This document shows positions 1 through 11,102 of a DNA stretch of 64,000 nt, one piece after another. The position numbers were made by a program, and so were the translations under genes. Positions within the stretch are counted from its first letter, which is position 1. Every line of letters begins with the position of its first letter. Origin of the DNA: Lindgomyces ingoldianus (Eukaryota > Ascomycota > Dothideomycetes > Pleosporales > Lindgomycetaceae); assembly GCF_010093535.1 (NCBI RefSeq), contig NW_022985175.1:124001-188000 (forward strand), written 5' to 3'. The notes under the pieces are model-generated. The model did no database searches, was not told where the DNA came from, and saw only the letters and a program-made list of their open reading frames with translations.

Positions 1-1065
1 AAAGATGGGATTAGAAAATATTCATGCTGTTGTTGTGCTCTAATGGTCGGAGGCTCGGAAGTGGTAAGAGTGTGAGAAACGAGAACCGTAGCGAAAGGAG
101 AGAGATGATGAAAAAATCTGGAGAGTGAAGTTTTAAAGACGCTGAAGTGTCTAGGCTTGGTTGAGCAGATTCCAAAATTAGAGAGCAAACGCCTTCTATG
201 GCTTGGGTCCATTCTTGACTCACAGTTCAGCCACCACTTCATCACCATGATGATGCTTTACTGCAAGCTCTAGATATGTTTTATTGAGGAGTGATGAGAT
301 CTTGGGAGGGGGTGATAGGTGGGCGTTAGCTAACAAAGAGGGAAATTTGATTCAAGAGAGATCCTGTACTATAATTATGGCACCCATTTCCCCTGAGAAG
401 TGCACTAAGATATGACATGACGTTCTTTGTTGTGTTAAAGCGGACTTCTATGTCCGTGTACGGAGTTCTATTACTTGTCCTCGGACACGTTGGATGTGTG
501 GTGGGGGAGGAATATTGCGGTATCACATTATTGATCAGTTCTATAGCGTTTGTTGATTACTCCTTAGACACCTGCAGGATGAGGGTAAGGTTGGCTTTGT
601 CCGTTGTCATCGTGAGTTTGTAATCGTCGGTAAATCGGGGTCCGAGCACTCCTAAGCCACCAACAGCCACCGCTGACAAACATTGCGCTCACTGATTGGC
701 TAATGCTTCGGCCCGAGAGCCAAGTCGGGGCTCGATGGCCTTACATGCCGCGAGCATATTCACCACAAGGTGTGTTCCAGCAGACAACTATGGTAGCGTT
801 AGATATGCGACGAGTGAAGGCAAGGAATAGAAGGATATATAAAGTTCAGATTCATCCCGCTTTTGAGAGCATTTCACAGCACAATACTTACGACTCCATC
901 CGTCTACGCCTATCTCCAGACTCCAACATACTTAGCAATCACCCTTTCATCAAACCTTAAATCTCATTTCTATCTAGTATATATTAATTTCACCTTGAAA
1001 GGAAAGGGATACATTTTCATCACGACACCTAGTCTTCAGCAATCAGCCATTCGTCCAACCTCACA
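1..1065. other. Left-edge non-coding region
   Basis: I see no convincing gene here. The minus strand has an open frame at 11-223 with an ATG, but no recognisable family, so it could be the 5' end of a gene running off the left edge. The last few hundred bases before 1066 are the promoter and leader of the SDR gene that follows, with a TATA-like stretch near 837-843 (atatataa). Confidence 0.4.
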
Positions 1066-2070
1066 ATGGTCAAATACTCTGACATTCTCTCCTCCAATTC
1101 CTCCTTCTTCTCCACAGCCTCAAACTCCAATCTAACAGCAGTATTTGTTGGAGCTACAAATGGAATCGGCCTAGGCGCGCTTCAAGCATTCGTACATCAC
1201 ACCTCTGGCGCCTCCCCAACCATCTACATAGTGGGCCGCTCCCAGAAGAGTCTCGAATTCTTAATATCCTCCCTAGCCGCCACTAACTCCAGGGCCAAAT
1301 ACATCCCAATCCTAGCCAAAGACCTCACTCTCATCAGAGACGCGCAATCTGCAGCAAATGCAATCGCACAGTCTGCTGAGAAAATCGATATTCTTATCAT
1401 GAGTCCTGGGTATATAAATATGTACTACGAACCCTCCCATGAAGGCCTCGATCGCGTGCAAGCAATTCGGTATTATTCGCGGATGCAGATTCTCCTTACC
1501 GTGGCGCCTCTACTGCAAAAGTCCTCCTCGCCACGCGTCGTCACCGTTCTTGGTGCGGGGAAAGAAGGACAGCTCTGGGCGGATGATTTGTACTTAAAGG
1601 ACCATTATAGTCTACCTAATGCGGCGGGTGCAAGCGCGAGTATGATGACTCTGTTCCTAGAAGAATTCCAGAAGCAGCCTGGAAATGCGAAAATCAGCTT
1701 CGTCCACCTCTACCCTGGTCTCGTAGGTGGCACGGGACTAACGATCAAGGGATTGCCGGGTTGGGCGCAGGTACTGGTAGACTGGATTGCGACCCCACTA
1801 ATGAGATGGTTTGGATATTCTGTAGAGGAGGCGGGAGAAAGAGTGCTATATGCTGCAACCAGTCCGATGTTTCCAGCGAAGGACAGGCAGGGTAGGGAAG
1901 AAGCTGAAAGAGGAAGCGACGGCGGGAAGGGAAGTGGAGTTTACTTGGCACAGGGGGATTCCACTGTAGTGCCGGGTAACAAAGTGTTGAGTGGTTTGAG
2001 GGAAGATGAAATGGGTACGAAAGTGTGGGATCATACGAATAAGATATTCAGTAGTGTACAAAGGTCATAA
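1066..2070 (+). CDS. Short-chain dehydrogenase/reductase (SDR)
   Basis: Single-exon NAD(P)-dependent SDR of 334 residues. The N-terminal Rossmann fold shows the glycine motif GATNGIGLG at about residues 29-37 and a middle strand DILIMSPG near residues 108-115 in place of the usual NNAG. The classical catalytic YxxxK is not seen: the nearest equivalent is RYYSRM at about residues 136-141, so the Lys is missing. Many fungal SDRs of secondary-metabolism type have this RYYSR form, so this may be a clade trait rather than damage. The start is the first ATG after a leader with CT-rich character (cacaATGG context). The substrate cannot be told from sequence. No biosynthetic cluster surrounds it: the next gene is a CorA-like membrane protein. 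Confidence 0.85.
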   Translation: MVKYSDILSSNSSFFSTASNSNLTAVFVGATNGIGLGALQAFVHHTSGASPTIYIVGRSQKSLEFLISSLAATNSRAKYIPILAKDLTLIRDAQSAANAIAQSAEKIDILIMSPGYINMYYEPSHEGLDRVQAIRYYSRMQILLTVAPLLQKSSSPRVVTVLGAGKEGQLWADDLYLKDHYSLPNAAGASASMMTLFLEEFQKQPGNAKISFVHLYPGLVGGTGLTIKGLPGWAQVLVDWIATPLMRWFGYSVEEAGERVLYAATSPMFPAKDRQGREEAERGSDGGKGSGVYLAQGDSTVVPGNKVLSGLREDEMGTKVWDHTNKIFSSVQRS

Positions 2071-2590
2071 CTTAGTTGGTTTGAATATCTAAAACGGCGC
2101 AAGTCAACTCACTAGATCGATATCATTAGTAATTATTTTCCTCTTCTTTCAAGTGAATTTGAACGTTTCTGTAAACGCACGATCGTGTAGAAAGCTGCAT
2201 AGATGTTCCAGCCTCGTCTCGAAAAAAAAGACACAAATTCCTGCGCCACATTGAAGGACCTCGTATTCAGCCTCACCACGAACCTTAAATTGGGTTCGCT
2301 AGTCTAATGCCCTATTTACCTGACCATCTTCAACCTACGTGAAGTGTAAGAGGAACTGGAGAGGACCACGAGATGTCTTCTCAGGAGGAGACACCACAAA
2401 CGCTTCCTGGGTCAGATGATTCACCTCCACTATGTGAGGAGGGGGCCTGGTCAACGCCGCAAGGTTCCAGCCTGGAAAAGCAGAGCCACTTCCTTCAAAT
2501 TCGGAAAGTTGGGGTGAGGCTTTGTAATTTCTTATCATCGCTATGTACCACATCAATTGATGATGATTTCAGTCTGCCATACAAACCCAC
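2071..2590. other. Intergenic region, SDR to CorA-like gene
   Basis: No supported gene. An open frame at 2373-2594 overlaps the start codon of the next gene by ATGA and could be an extra upstream exon or an upstream ORF of the CorA-like gene, but I find no family resemblance in it. Confidence 0.3.
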
Positions 2591-4040
2591 ATGACACTAG
2601 TCTCCGACGAAGAAATACAAGCCATAGGTACCCGGGAAGCAGGAAGAGAGATCTCAGGGCAATCCACTTGGGAGTTTAATTTGTAGGTGGCACCTGGGGC
2701 CTCATTCATAGTCACACAACGGTTCTAAAATTGCAGACTCTTGTCTCCAAGAGCCAACCCAGAAAAAAGGATTTTGCCAGTGTCATATAAAACTACCGAG
2801 GCACTCCGTGAACACTGGCACATCCCCTTAACCTGCTATCGGGCATTTTTCCACCTTTGGTCATGTGTAATGAGCTATGCGCCCCTGCATGGGGACCCTT
2901 CTTGGAGAGGTGAGCGAGTCCGATCAGTGACTTCATACTGCTTCTAAATCGGATACTACAGGATATTTGATCTCGAATGAGAAAACATGGCCCTGGGAAT
3001 GCACTTTAGCAATATCCTACAATGTGGAGACCAAAACAACTTATGGGATCTGCTTAGGGCTCCATGAGGAGGAGATCGACGCCCTCCTCGCGACTATGGA
3101 TGAGACAAACCGATCCGGCGAGCTCCCGCAAAATCCTCTCTTCGTCCCAATCGTCCTCGCGGATCTCGCCACAACTTCAATAAACGAAATGGATCGAAGC
3201 CACGACCAGGTATCTTTTAACATCTATAGATCAATGAAGTGCGCCGAGTACACGCACATCCCGTTAGACGATATAGAGCCAGACCTTATCGAATTTCCGA
3301 GGAAGATAACAGCGCTTTCCGTCTCGAGCTCCGGCATAACACAGGTCTGTAAGACTCTAGGGCGAACCATTGACTTTCTAGAAGACCACCTCCAGTTACA
3401 ATTGGGGAACGCCCCAAAGTACGACACACTAGTGTTAGAGTCCCTCATGGAGCTCGTCGTTTTTCTTCAACAGCTAGTGCAGTCGATCAAGCAAAATAAT
3501 AGCTATCTGAAAGAGGCTCTGCAGGCTCAAGCTCAAATGGTGCGGATATTGGCCGTACGGCCAATGAGTGTCTCACAAACCATAGGTTAATACATTTGAC
3601 AGGTTTATGCATGCACGGCACAACGAGACAATGACCTCAATCTCCGCCTAGCCAAGCTCTCGCAGCGACGCAACGAGCTTAGTCTCAAAATCTCCAAGAT
3701 CGCTGCCCACGAAAGCCACATGAACACCATCATCGCAAAATCCTCCGTCGAATACAGCAGCGACATGCAGCTTATCTCGGTAGTGACATTGCTCTTTCTA
3801 CCTGGCACATTCATGGCCACTCTTTTCAGTGCCAGCTTTTGGAACTTCCAGCCCGGACACCAAGGTCCGGTGGTCTCGAGATGGGGTTGGGTGTACTTTG
3901 TTATCACGATTACACTTACGCTGACAGTTTTTGCGGTTTGGAGGTTCTTTTCTAGGTGGGAGAGGATGAAAGAGGTACCTTTCAAGTTGGAGACTGATAT
4001 AAGCGTGCTGGATGCGATTGATGAGATCAATGAGGACTAA
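2591..4040 (+). CDS. CorA-like two-TM membrane protein, four exons
   Basis: Four exons joined by splice signals and phase: 2591-2682, 2737-2909, 2962-3539 and 3603-4040, giving 426 residues. All three introns (54, 52 and 63 bp) are GT-AG and keep frame. The C-terminus has the fungal CorA-like architecture: a coiled-coil helix ending in QAQAQM then TAQRDNDLNLRLAKLSQ, followed by two membrane helices (SVVTLLFLPGTFMATLFSAS and WVYFVITITLTLTVFAVW). The bacterial CorA pore signature GMN between the two helices is absent, replaced by a stretch ending FWNFQPG, as is usual in this fungal group, so Mg2+ transport is not assured. These proteins are often near accessory loci and of unknown role. The start is uncertain: N-termini of the family are variable and a further upstream exon is possible. 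Confidence 0.75.
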
Positions 4041-4501
4041 TTGTGATGAGATTTCTAGTAGCGTTACATCTGGGAAGGGCCCTTGTGGAAGACATTTTTC
4101 ATCTCTTACTTGTTAGTAGGATGCGATGAAGAGGATAGTACATAGATACTGCGAGTAATAATATGTTATGATTCCTTTCATAGTCATTAATATTTCGTAG
4201 ATGTCATGCTCATGTTTGACTAATTCGCACGCGACTGGGTAACAAGATCGCAACCGCAGGTCCGGGTAAACAAAGGATTGCATTGCATATTCCAGAAAAC
4301 CCAAGAAGCGAAGAGAATGGCGCAAAGCCGATATTAGACATGCATGCATCGTTATTGATATTTAACAGGGGTGGATGCGGCTTCGCAGATCAATCCTTCT
4401 GCTTCCCCGGTCCCGATTTGGGATACCCACGACCGCCACTCAGGCTCCCTACTTTAGTTGGTGGGCATTCTCTATGTATTCTGCCACACGCAACCCCTGT
4501 A
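4041..4501. other. Intergenic region between convergent genes
   Basis: This is the 3' flank shared by the CorA-like gene (plus) and the secreted protein gene (minus). I see no gene in it. Confidence 0.4.
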
Positions 4502-5234
4502 TTACGAACTAACTTGCTGTCCCTGCAGCAGCACAGCCTGACTTTCTCCTTTCAATTCCATTCTTGGTCCTGGCGCAACATCAACGTCTTCTCTCTTCGG
4601 CAGGTCGCCCGTCTTATTCCACATCAACTGCAACATGACATGACCGGGTGTAATATCCATTTGCATGGAACCCCAGCGGTATTGCCAAAGAGCGATTTTG
4701 TCGTCGCTGTGGGAAGGGATGGTTTTTGCATCGTAGTAGCAGGCGATGTCTCCCCAGCAGAGGAAGGGGTAGTTGAATCCCGTCTTTCCAAACGTCAGTA
4801 CTCCTTACTCCAACTCCTTCCTGCTGGGAGATATGTGGAAAACTCACAATGGTATAGAGCTCATCGTAGATATTGGCTATATACGTAGCATTACAACTCC
4901 AAGCATGATCATTCTTCCCATAATAACTATCCGTATTCGCCGCCGTATTTTTATCGTTGAAAGAGCAGTTCCCCGCTTTGCTAGAAAGGGTGTACGGATA
5001 TTCATTTAGTCTGGCAAACGTACCGCAATCGTCTAAGCTTTTTTCCTGCATAATTTGTCCACTGTCGTCGAGACAGCCGACAATTTGCTTCGGACTCGCA
5101 GTTCGATAGTCGCTGGAATTGAGGACGAGGATGTGGCCAATGCCAGTAAAGTCATCTTGCGTGACTTTTGCTTGCGCAAGGATCGCTCTAGAAGATATTG
5201 CGATACTAGATATGAGGAATTTGAAGAGCGTCAT
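4502..5234 (-). CDS. Small secreted cysteine-containing protein
   Basis: Two exons on the minus strand, 5234-4848 and 4783-4502, with a 64-bp intron (GTGAGT donor, TACTGAC branch site, AAG acceptor). Phase 0 is preserved and the product is 222 residues. Residues 1-22 form a signal peptide (MTLFKFLISSIAISSRAILA), so the protein is probably secreted. The mature part has spaced cysteines (GCLDDSG, DCGTF, GNCSF, SCNATY, FLCWGDIACYY), suggesting disulfides and a compact extracellular fold. The unspliced frame would give a wrong tail after ELYTI, whereas the spliced tail is rich in aromatic and acidic residues and ends at TAA 4502-4504. I do not recognise an enzyme family. It could be an effector-like or cell-wall-associated protein, which is inference only. 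Confidence 0.75.
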
Positions 5235-6096
5235 GATGGTAGAAAGAGATATGACGAGTAGAATATAGCTGGCAGAGGGGGTGGGGCGGGAAATCTCTCG
5301 AGGCCCGAGGCCAACCTATTTGTATATCGAAATCCCAGGACCCACAGAGCACGAACCCTTCTTTCGCGTGTTCTATCCGTCGACCAGGCTCTAATCCAGG
5401 ATGATTTGCGCAACAGTCTACGCGGAGGTGGCCATATTGTACGATAAATAATGTTTATCCTCAAGAAGGCTAATCAGATAACTGGGGTGTTTGCAATTCT
5501 TCCTGGTCAACGGGCAATTCACATGCTCGGCTTCCGCCTCTTCAACCCCAGATATTCCGGAAGTGGAGAAACAACAATCTCGCCGCAATTTACTAGCTGC
5601 AGAAAAGCGAGGGGGTGAATTCAAATAACGTCGTACGCTCAGCAAAGGAGCAGGCTGTATGGTGGTACAGTGTGAGCCACGACAAGCCACCCGGAGAAAC
5701 AAGACAAATCACGCACCGCAAAAGGGGGTGTTGAGCGATGAAAGGTCAAGGGAGGTGATATGAAGGGCCGGCAATGCAGAAATGTGGAAGGTCAGCGGTG
5801 TGTTTATCCAGTTTTGCCTGCTGGCTGATGACAGCTGTCCGCGACTCAACCAAGGACAAGCTGGTGGAAATCCCCGCCTTCCGAGAGCAACCTAGCAAAC
5901 ACGCGTTACCTAATATGAACTAGCGCACATTGGGGCCAGTGTAGCACGCGCCACAGCACCGCCCCAGCCACAGGCAAAATTACACTTTTGGCGAGCGTCT
6001 GCCTGCAAACCTCCCCCTGCATATAAACAACGATACTCTTCTCACTTTTAAATATACTTCTTCAATCTATTCAATTCTTCTTGCATCTTGTCAGCA
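5235..6096. other. Divergent promoter region
   Basis: Shared 5' flank of the secreted-protein gene (minus) and the F-box-like gene (plus). A TATA-like catataaac lies at about 6020-6028 and is followed by a CT-rich leader before ATG 6097. No gene is seen. Confidence 0.4.
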
Positions 6097-6873
6097 ATGT
6101 CGTCGCGATTATCAATCTCCCGTCGCAGCTTATCCTCTCTTCCGCTCTCAGTCCAATTCATGCTCAAAGCCCTCACCCAACCATTCAAGCGAACTCAACA
6201 ATACCCATCATGCTCGCTTCTCAGTCTCCCACGAGAGCTTCGAGATCAAATATTCAAATATCTTCTTCCCGTACATACCTACGCCTCCACAGCGGTTCCC
6301 TTCCAACCCCCAGGCAATTCTGGATTCCTCTTCTTCTACGGCACCCCTCCGCCAACCGAACTTCTCCTCATCAATCATCAAATCGGCAATGAAATAAGGG
6401 ACCATTTCTTCCGCACCACAACCTTCCAGATCGGAGATTTGACCCCGTATCATGAGTCTTTCCACTTCGACCCTGTATACAAGAAACTGCGAGCCTCAGA
6501 AAGACTATCTCAAGTCCGGTCTCTTCAAGTTCGGTTTCATCTTGCTCAAATGGTATTGATGGATCCGGCGAATCCAACCACGGCTACTGATCTTGGAGCC
6601 GACGGACTTGGTATCTGTATTCGTTCTGTCGAGGGCCGCGCTTGGCATCTGGCGAGAACGTTAAGCAATAGAGCCAGGGCGCTGAGAACGTTGACGATCG
6701 TCTGGGAAGACGACTTTGGAGAGGATGATGAGGATTGGAAATTGAAGATGAGGGTGCTGGTTCCGATTGCCAAGTTGGTCAAAGCAGATGTGAGATTCCA
6801 CTGCTTCAAGGATCAATATAATCGGAGACAGACTGAGCTAGAAAGAGGTTGGAAAAGAGTATCAAGAACTTGA
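6097..6873 (+). CDS. F-box-like protein, 258 residues
   Basis: Single exon. The only recognisable motif is an F-box-like helix pair at about residues 41-58, LLSLPRELRDQIFKYLL, followed by a fungal-type region with LLINHQIGNEIRDHFFRTTTF at about 90-110. This matches the large fungal group of short F-box/2EXR-like proteins, which may act as substrate adaptors of SCF ubiquitin ligases. The open frame runs back to a TTG at 6088, but the first ATG (6097) was chosen. The C-terminal part has an acidic patch (EDDFGEDDEDW) and no leucine-rich repeats. Substrate unknown. Confidence 0.7.
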   Translation: MSSRLSISRRSLSSLPLSVQFMLKALTQPFKRTQQYPSCSLLSLPRELRDQIFKYLLPVHTYASTAVPFQPPGNSGFLFFYGTPPPTELLLINHQIGNEIRDHFFRTTTFQIGDLTPYHESFHFDPVYKKLRASERLSQVRSLQVRFHLAQMVLMDPANPTTATDLGADGLGICIRSVEGRAWHLARTLSNRARALRTLTIVWEDDFGEDDEDWKLKMRVLVPIAKLVKADVRFHCFKDQYNRRQTELERGWKRVSRT

Positions 6874-7454
6874 GTTAGACTGGACGTAGGGGAAGAAGCA
6901 GGGGATAGTGCGAATGAGAGCCGGTTCATGCGGGAGCTAGGCGAATGAGGAAGAGTAAAGAACGATACGGGCTACTAGTATATTTAATATGGAGGAAAGG
7001 ATGGTGGGGAGCCCCACTCATATGAGACAATGGGAAATGAAGAGGGAATAATCGATCATGTGGGATACTAACGCACTGAATAGCCCCAACTTTTTTTTTG
7101 GCCCAGTGGAGCAGAAAACAGAACACCGGGTCGAGGACGGCAAGGATGGGCCGACTATTTCGGCTGTTCGGAGGAGACACTAGAAATAATACTGCTTTTT
7201 TGGCCATAACTTGTCTACTAAAGCATGTTGCAACATGCCATAGCGTGCGGCGAGCATTATAATTCCCAGATACCCTCCAATCCGAACCTCTTTTAGAAAC
7301 TCCAGAGACTTGAAAGGGTATAGGCGTTTGATACCTCCATATACCTCCTGATTACTTTTATGTAAGCCCCAGAAATCCGCGTTGTCAGCTTCTGGTCCTC
7401 TGATGAGTGTTACGCCCAATGTCCAAGTTAGGATATATTCCGTCCGCTATCCAT
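6874..7454. other. Intergenic region between convergent genes
   Basis: 3' flanks of the F-box-like gene (plus) and MAK16 (minus). It contains a run of T at 7090-7098. No gene is seen. Confidence 0.4.
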
Positions 7455-8565
7455 TCATCGTGCTCGTAAAACTTCCCGAGCAGGTGGCTCCCTTTCAATC
7501 TCGTACTCAATCTCGCGTCGCGGACCCTTTGAATCTTTTGAAGGTTTCTTCTTCGGCTTCGGCGGCGGTCCAGCTGGGCGTTTCCGTTTGAGGCTAGCGA
7601 GCCTCTTCTTGAGTGCCTCGACATCATCATCACCATCTTCTTCTTCTTCTTCCTCGCTACTACTCTCACCCTCACTTTCTTCATCCTTGTCGTCTTCACC
7701 TTCCTCCTCTTCTGGACTCTCACCCCCAACCCAGTCTTCAAAGTCCTCCAACTCGTCATCCGACTCGCCATCCGACTCGCCATCAATATCGCTCACGTAC
7801 TCCACATCCGCGGTCTCATTCTCCATCTCCCGCTCATACTCAACTTCTTCATCCTCTTCCTCTATGCCTTCATCTAGATCCTTGTCCCTAGTAGCCTGTC
7901 CTTCCTTCTCCAAGCCCTTCATGACGCGCTTCCACACGTTTGCCTCCACATTCAATGGCCGGTCTCCATATGCGCCACTCCTGAGGCGGTCGACCAAGAC
8001 TCTCTCAATAGCTCGCTCAACCTTGGCCGCAGCTAGCGCCTTCCGCTCTCTGCCATCCTCCCTTCTCCGAACTTTCGGCGCGAGCCTCGGTACAAGGCGC
8101 TCGCCGAGCCTCTCCTCTTCCTTCGCCAACCTCCGTATCCGAATATTCACTTGCGTCAAGCGCGTCAAGCGCTGCTTATTTTTATGCACCAGGAATTTTG
8201 GATAGTACATCAGATGGCCGTCAACCTGCTCGAGGGCTTTCGTGTAGTTGCTGGACAGCTTGATCTTCTCCCACCATTTTGAGGGCAGGTGCGATCGCTC
8301 AATGGCTTTGATATAGAGGTAGAGGGCGCCGGTGGCAGGGTCGGAGCGGATCGTGGCATAACGGCTGTTGGCGAGAGGACAGGCTTGTCGCGAACAAAAG
8401 CCCGTGACGTTGTTTTCATTTCTGCAGAAGGTCTGGTCTTTTGTCGTCTTTAGTTTGAATGAGCAGAAGTCTGTGCCGATGATATTCCACACGAGGTCGT
8501 CCATAAAATTCGTTAGCTTCTAGATTGTTAAAACCAGTTAATGGAGATAGCATACCTGAAGCCAT
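7455..8565 (-). CDS. MAK16: Ribosome biogenesis protein Mak16
   Basis: Nucleolar factor for 60S subunit assembly. The N-terminus has FCSFKLKTTKDQTFCRNE, then NVTGFCSRQACPLANSRYAT, the signature of the Mak16 family with its conserved cysteines. LTRLTQVNIRIRR and the KRRE..ERKAL block follow, then a very acidic Glu/Asp/Ser tail and a basic end, as in orthologues. The main exon is 8504-7455 (349 residues if it starts at ATG 8504, MDDLVW). Orthologues usually have three or so extra residues. An upstream ATG at 8565 gives a 10-nt exon (8565-8556) with a GTATGC donor and would yield MASDDLVW if spliced to 8500, but the intron would end in GG, not AG. Either translation starts at 8504 or a non-canonical or mutated acceptor is used. 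The gene is divergent from MnmE/MSS1, with about 210 bp between starts. Confidence 0.93.
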
Positions 8566-8778
8566 TGTCGTGCTACTGCAAAATTTACGATTGATGATTG
8601 TGGAGGAAACTTTGGACTGGCCGTCTGCAGTCCGGAGGTTTGGAATTTTTGCTGCAAATCTTGGCATCCGCTCCGACTTTCTTCCGCCGCTAGCCAGCGC
8701 CCCGTGCGCGAAATGCGGAGACGAGTGCACCACCCACTATCACCTTCACCATCATGTGATACCACAATTGCGCTCGGG

Positions 8779-11102
8779 ATGAGACCATTCATCCCATCTT
8801 TTCAAAGATATTGCCCCACGTCCATTAGATGGCCGTTTTCTTGGCGCGAAAAGCCTGTTCAATTGCCAATTGAGCAGGTCTATTCGACTTACCGCCATGG
8901 CGTCTCATACCTCAACCAGTGGCCCTTGACGCTGCCCAAGGCTCGATTTTATCATTCCGGTGCTTTTGGTCAAGAAGATCCGACTATATACGCTCTCTCA
9001 ACTGCCTCCGGAAAGGCGGCCATAGCAGTTATCCGTATCTCTGGTCCAGCATGTAGACAGGTACCCCCTCTATCTATCATCTCCTACTTAAGCACAACCT
9101 AACATGCGCATCAGATACACCAAGAGCTTTGCCCCTCCAAGCCAATCCCCAGGCCTCGGCAAGCAACGCTCCGAAAGCTGTATTCTCCTCATCTACCCCC
9201 TTCACCGTCCACCCTGCTTGATTCGGGGTCATTAGTTTTATACTTCCCGGCTCCCAACACGGTCACTGGTGAAGATGTCCTCGAATTCCACGTCCATGGT
9301 GGCCCGGCAATTGTGCGGGCAGTCCTTTCTGCCATACCGCAATGCGCTGATACCCCTAGCTCAAGACTGGCCTCTACTACGCATCTGATAAGATACGCCG
9401 AACCCGGAGAGTTCACCCGCCGCGCCTTCGCTAACAATCGCATGGACCTCCCCCAGATTGAGTCCCTTGGAGACACATTGTCTGCCTCCACGGAACAGCA
9501 GCGCAAACTCTCAGTGCGTGGCACAACGTCTTCGCTGGCGGCGCGCTACGAACAATGGCGCATGCTGTTACTTCAAGCGCGCGCTGAGCTGGAGGCGTTG
9601 ATCGACTTCTCCGAAGACCAGCACTTTGACGAATCGCCTGCCGTGCTATGCGCATCCATCGCGCAGCATGTGCAGATGTTGAATGTCCAAATCGAAGCGC
9701 ATGTCGCCAACGCCGTCCGAGGAGAACTTTTGAGAAGTGGCATTAGCATTGCCCTTCTTGGCGCACCCAATGCAGGGAAGAGCAGCCTTCTCAACCGCAT
9801 TGTTGGTCGCGAAGCAGCGATCGTATCACAGGAAGCCGGCACGACTCGAGATGTTGTCGAGGTCGGCGTTGACCTAGGAGGCTGGCTAGTCAAGATTGGA
9901 GACATGGCTGGATTGCGTCGAGCAGGTCTTGTAGGGCCTGGTGTTATTGGGGCTGTCGAACAAGAAGGCATCAAGCGAGCCAAAAAACGAGCGCTCGACT
10001 CCGACGTCTTGATCGTCGTCCAAGACGCCAGTGCCGAGATAGATCCAGAAGTCACGGAAACGGCAAAACAATGTGTAGATCTGGGCATTAACGTCGTTGT
10101 TGCTATTAACAAGATCGATCAAGTCCAACCCTCCACCCCAGTACAAAACTGGAAAGCAAAGCTTCAATCTATCCTCAGCGTCCCAGACGAGCGCATCTTC
10201 TTCATTTCTTGTAAGGAAGCCTCAACATCTAGCGCCGAATTAAACAAAGACCCAGGAAACATACAATTTTTCCTCCGCGGCCTCCTCCAGACTTTCAATG
10301 ACATGACATCCGCACTCGTCCCAGACTCGGGACCCGATCCGTCCATCTGGCAAGAATCCCTCGGCGCAACGGAGCGCCAGCGAATTCTCCTTTCCGAATG
10401 CCTCTCCCACCTCAGATCATTCTTGACAGCTGTCCATGGTTACGCTAACGACGCAGCAGCACCGCAAAACCAATTTACCCAGGCGCTTGAATCTCCCGAT
10501 CCCTCGGGCGACGTTGACGTCGACATCGTCGTAGCCGCCGAATCCCTCCGCCTAGCCGCAGAAACACTCTCGCGGATAACAGGCCGAGGTGAATGCGGCG
10601 ATGTCGAAGAAGTGTTGGGGGTTGTATTTGAGAAGTCAGTCCTCATCCTTCCATTCCCAGTCCTCCGTTCCGCCCCGCCCCACACCGCACCGCACAATTT
10701 CGGTCTCCGTTGCGATACGTGTCTCACCTGCGTGAGTAATATCAGTGGTATCGATACCGCGGCTACGCCTTTCCGAAAGCGCCCGGTAGGAGAATCACCC
10801 TAACTGTGCCATGCTTCGCCCCGCACACAAGCCACACCCCTTATGACGTTGCGAAAGGGTTGTGGAGTGAGGTATGTGGCACGGTTAGTTGGTGAAAGTG
10901 GAGTCCATTCAACCGGCCGTTTTCAACGCGTTGTTTCGAAATATCGGGCGGCTCCACTTCCCGCATCACCAGATCTGAGTTTCAGAGTTGGGGAGCCTAC
11001 CGTCTCACGTGCTTGTTTCTCGTCCCGCACGCCCTTTTTTCAATTTCTTGATTTTGTAGTGCTAATGATTTTCCACAATTTAGATTCTGCGTCGGCAAGT
11101 AG
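8779..11102 (+). CDS. MSS1: Mitochondrial tRNA modification GTPase (MnmE/Mss1)
   Basis: GTPase that, with MTO1/GidA, installs the 5-carboxymethylaminomethyl-type modification at U34 of mitochondrial tRNAs. Three exons: 8779-9060, 9115-10634 and 11084-11102, giving 606 residues. The start at 8779 gives an Arg-rich mitochondrial presequence (MRPFIPSFQRYCPTSIRW); an earlier ATG at 8713 is possible. The N-terminal TrmE fold includes DTIYALST-like DPTIYALSTASGKAAIAVIR, GEDVLEFHVHGGPAIV and EPGEFTRRAF. The G domain has G1 GAPNAGKSS (about 309), G3 DMAGLR (about 356) and G4 NKID (about 425). The helical C-terminus has ITGRGECGDVEEVLGVVFEK. The family-defining last residues FCVGK are on a 19-nt exon after a 449-nt intron with branch site gCTAATg at 11060-11066. 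Without that splice the frame runs into an unrelated tail to 10803. Confidence 0.92.

Noticed and set aside
3586..3602. 17-bp intron (gttaat...gacag) in the CorA-like gene
   Set aside because: Too short and out of phase; the 63-bp intron 3540-3602 keeps frame and restores the QMVY-AQRDN helix.
7588..8205. Ser-rich plus-strand open frame of 205 codons
   Set aside because: It is the antisense shadow of the acidic Glu/Asp tail of MAK16 (GAA/GAG read as TTC/CTC and TCN).
10635..10803. Read-through tail of the MnmE frame ending at 10,803
   Set aside because: It is unlike any MnmE C-terminus; the FCVGK ending is found after a proper intron at 11,084.
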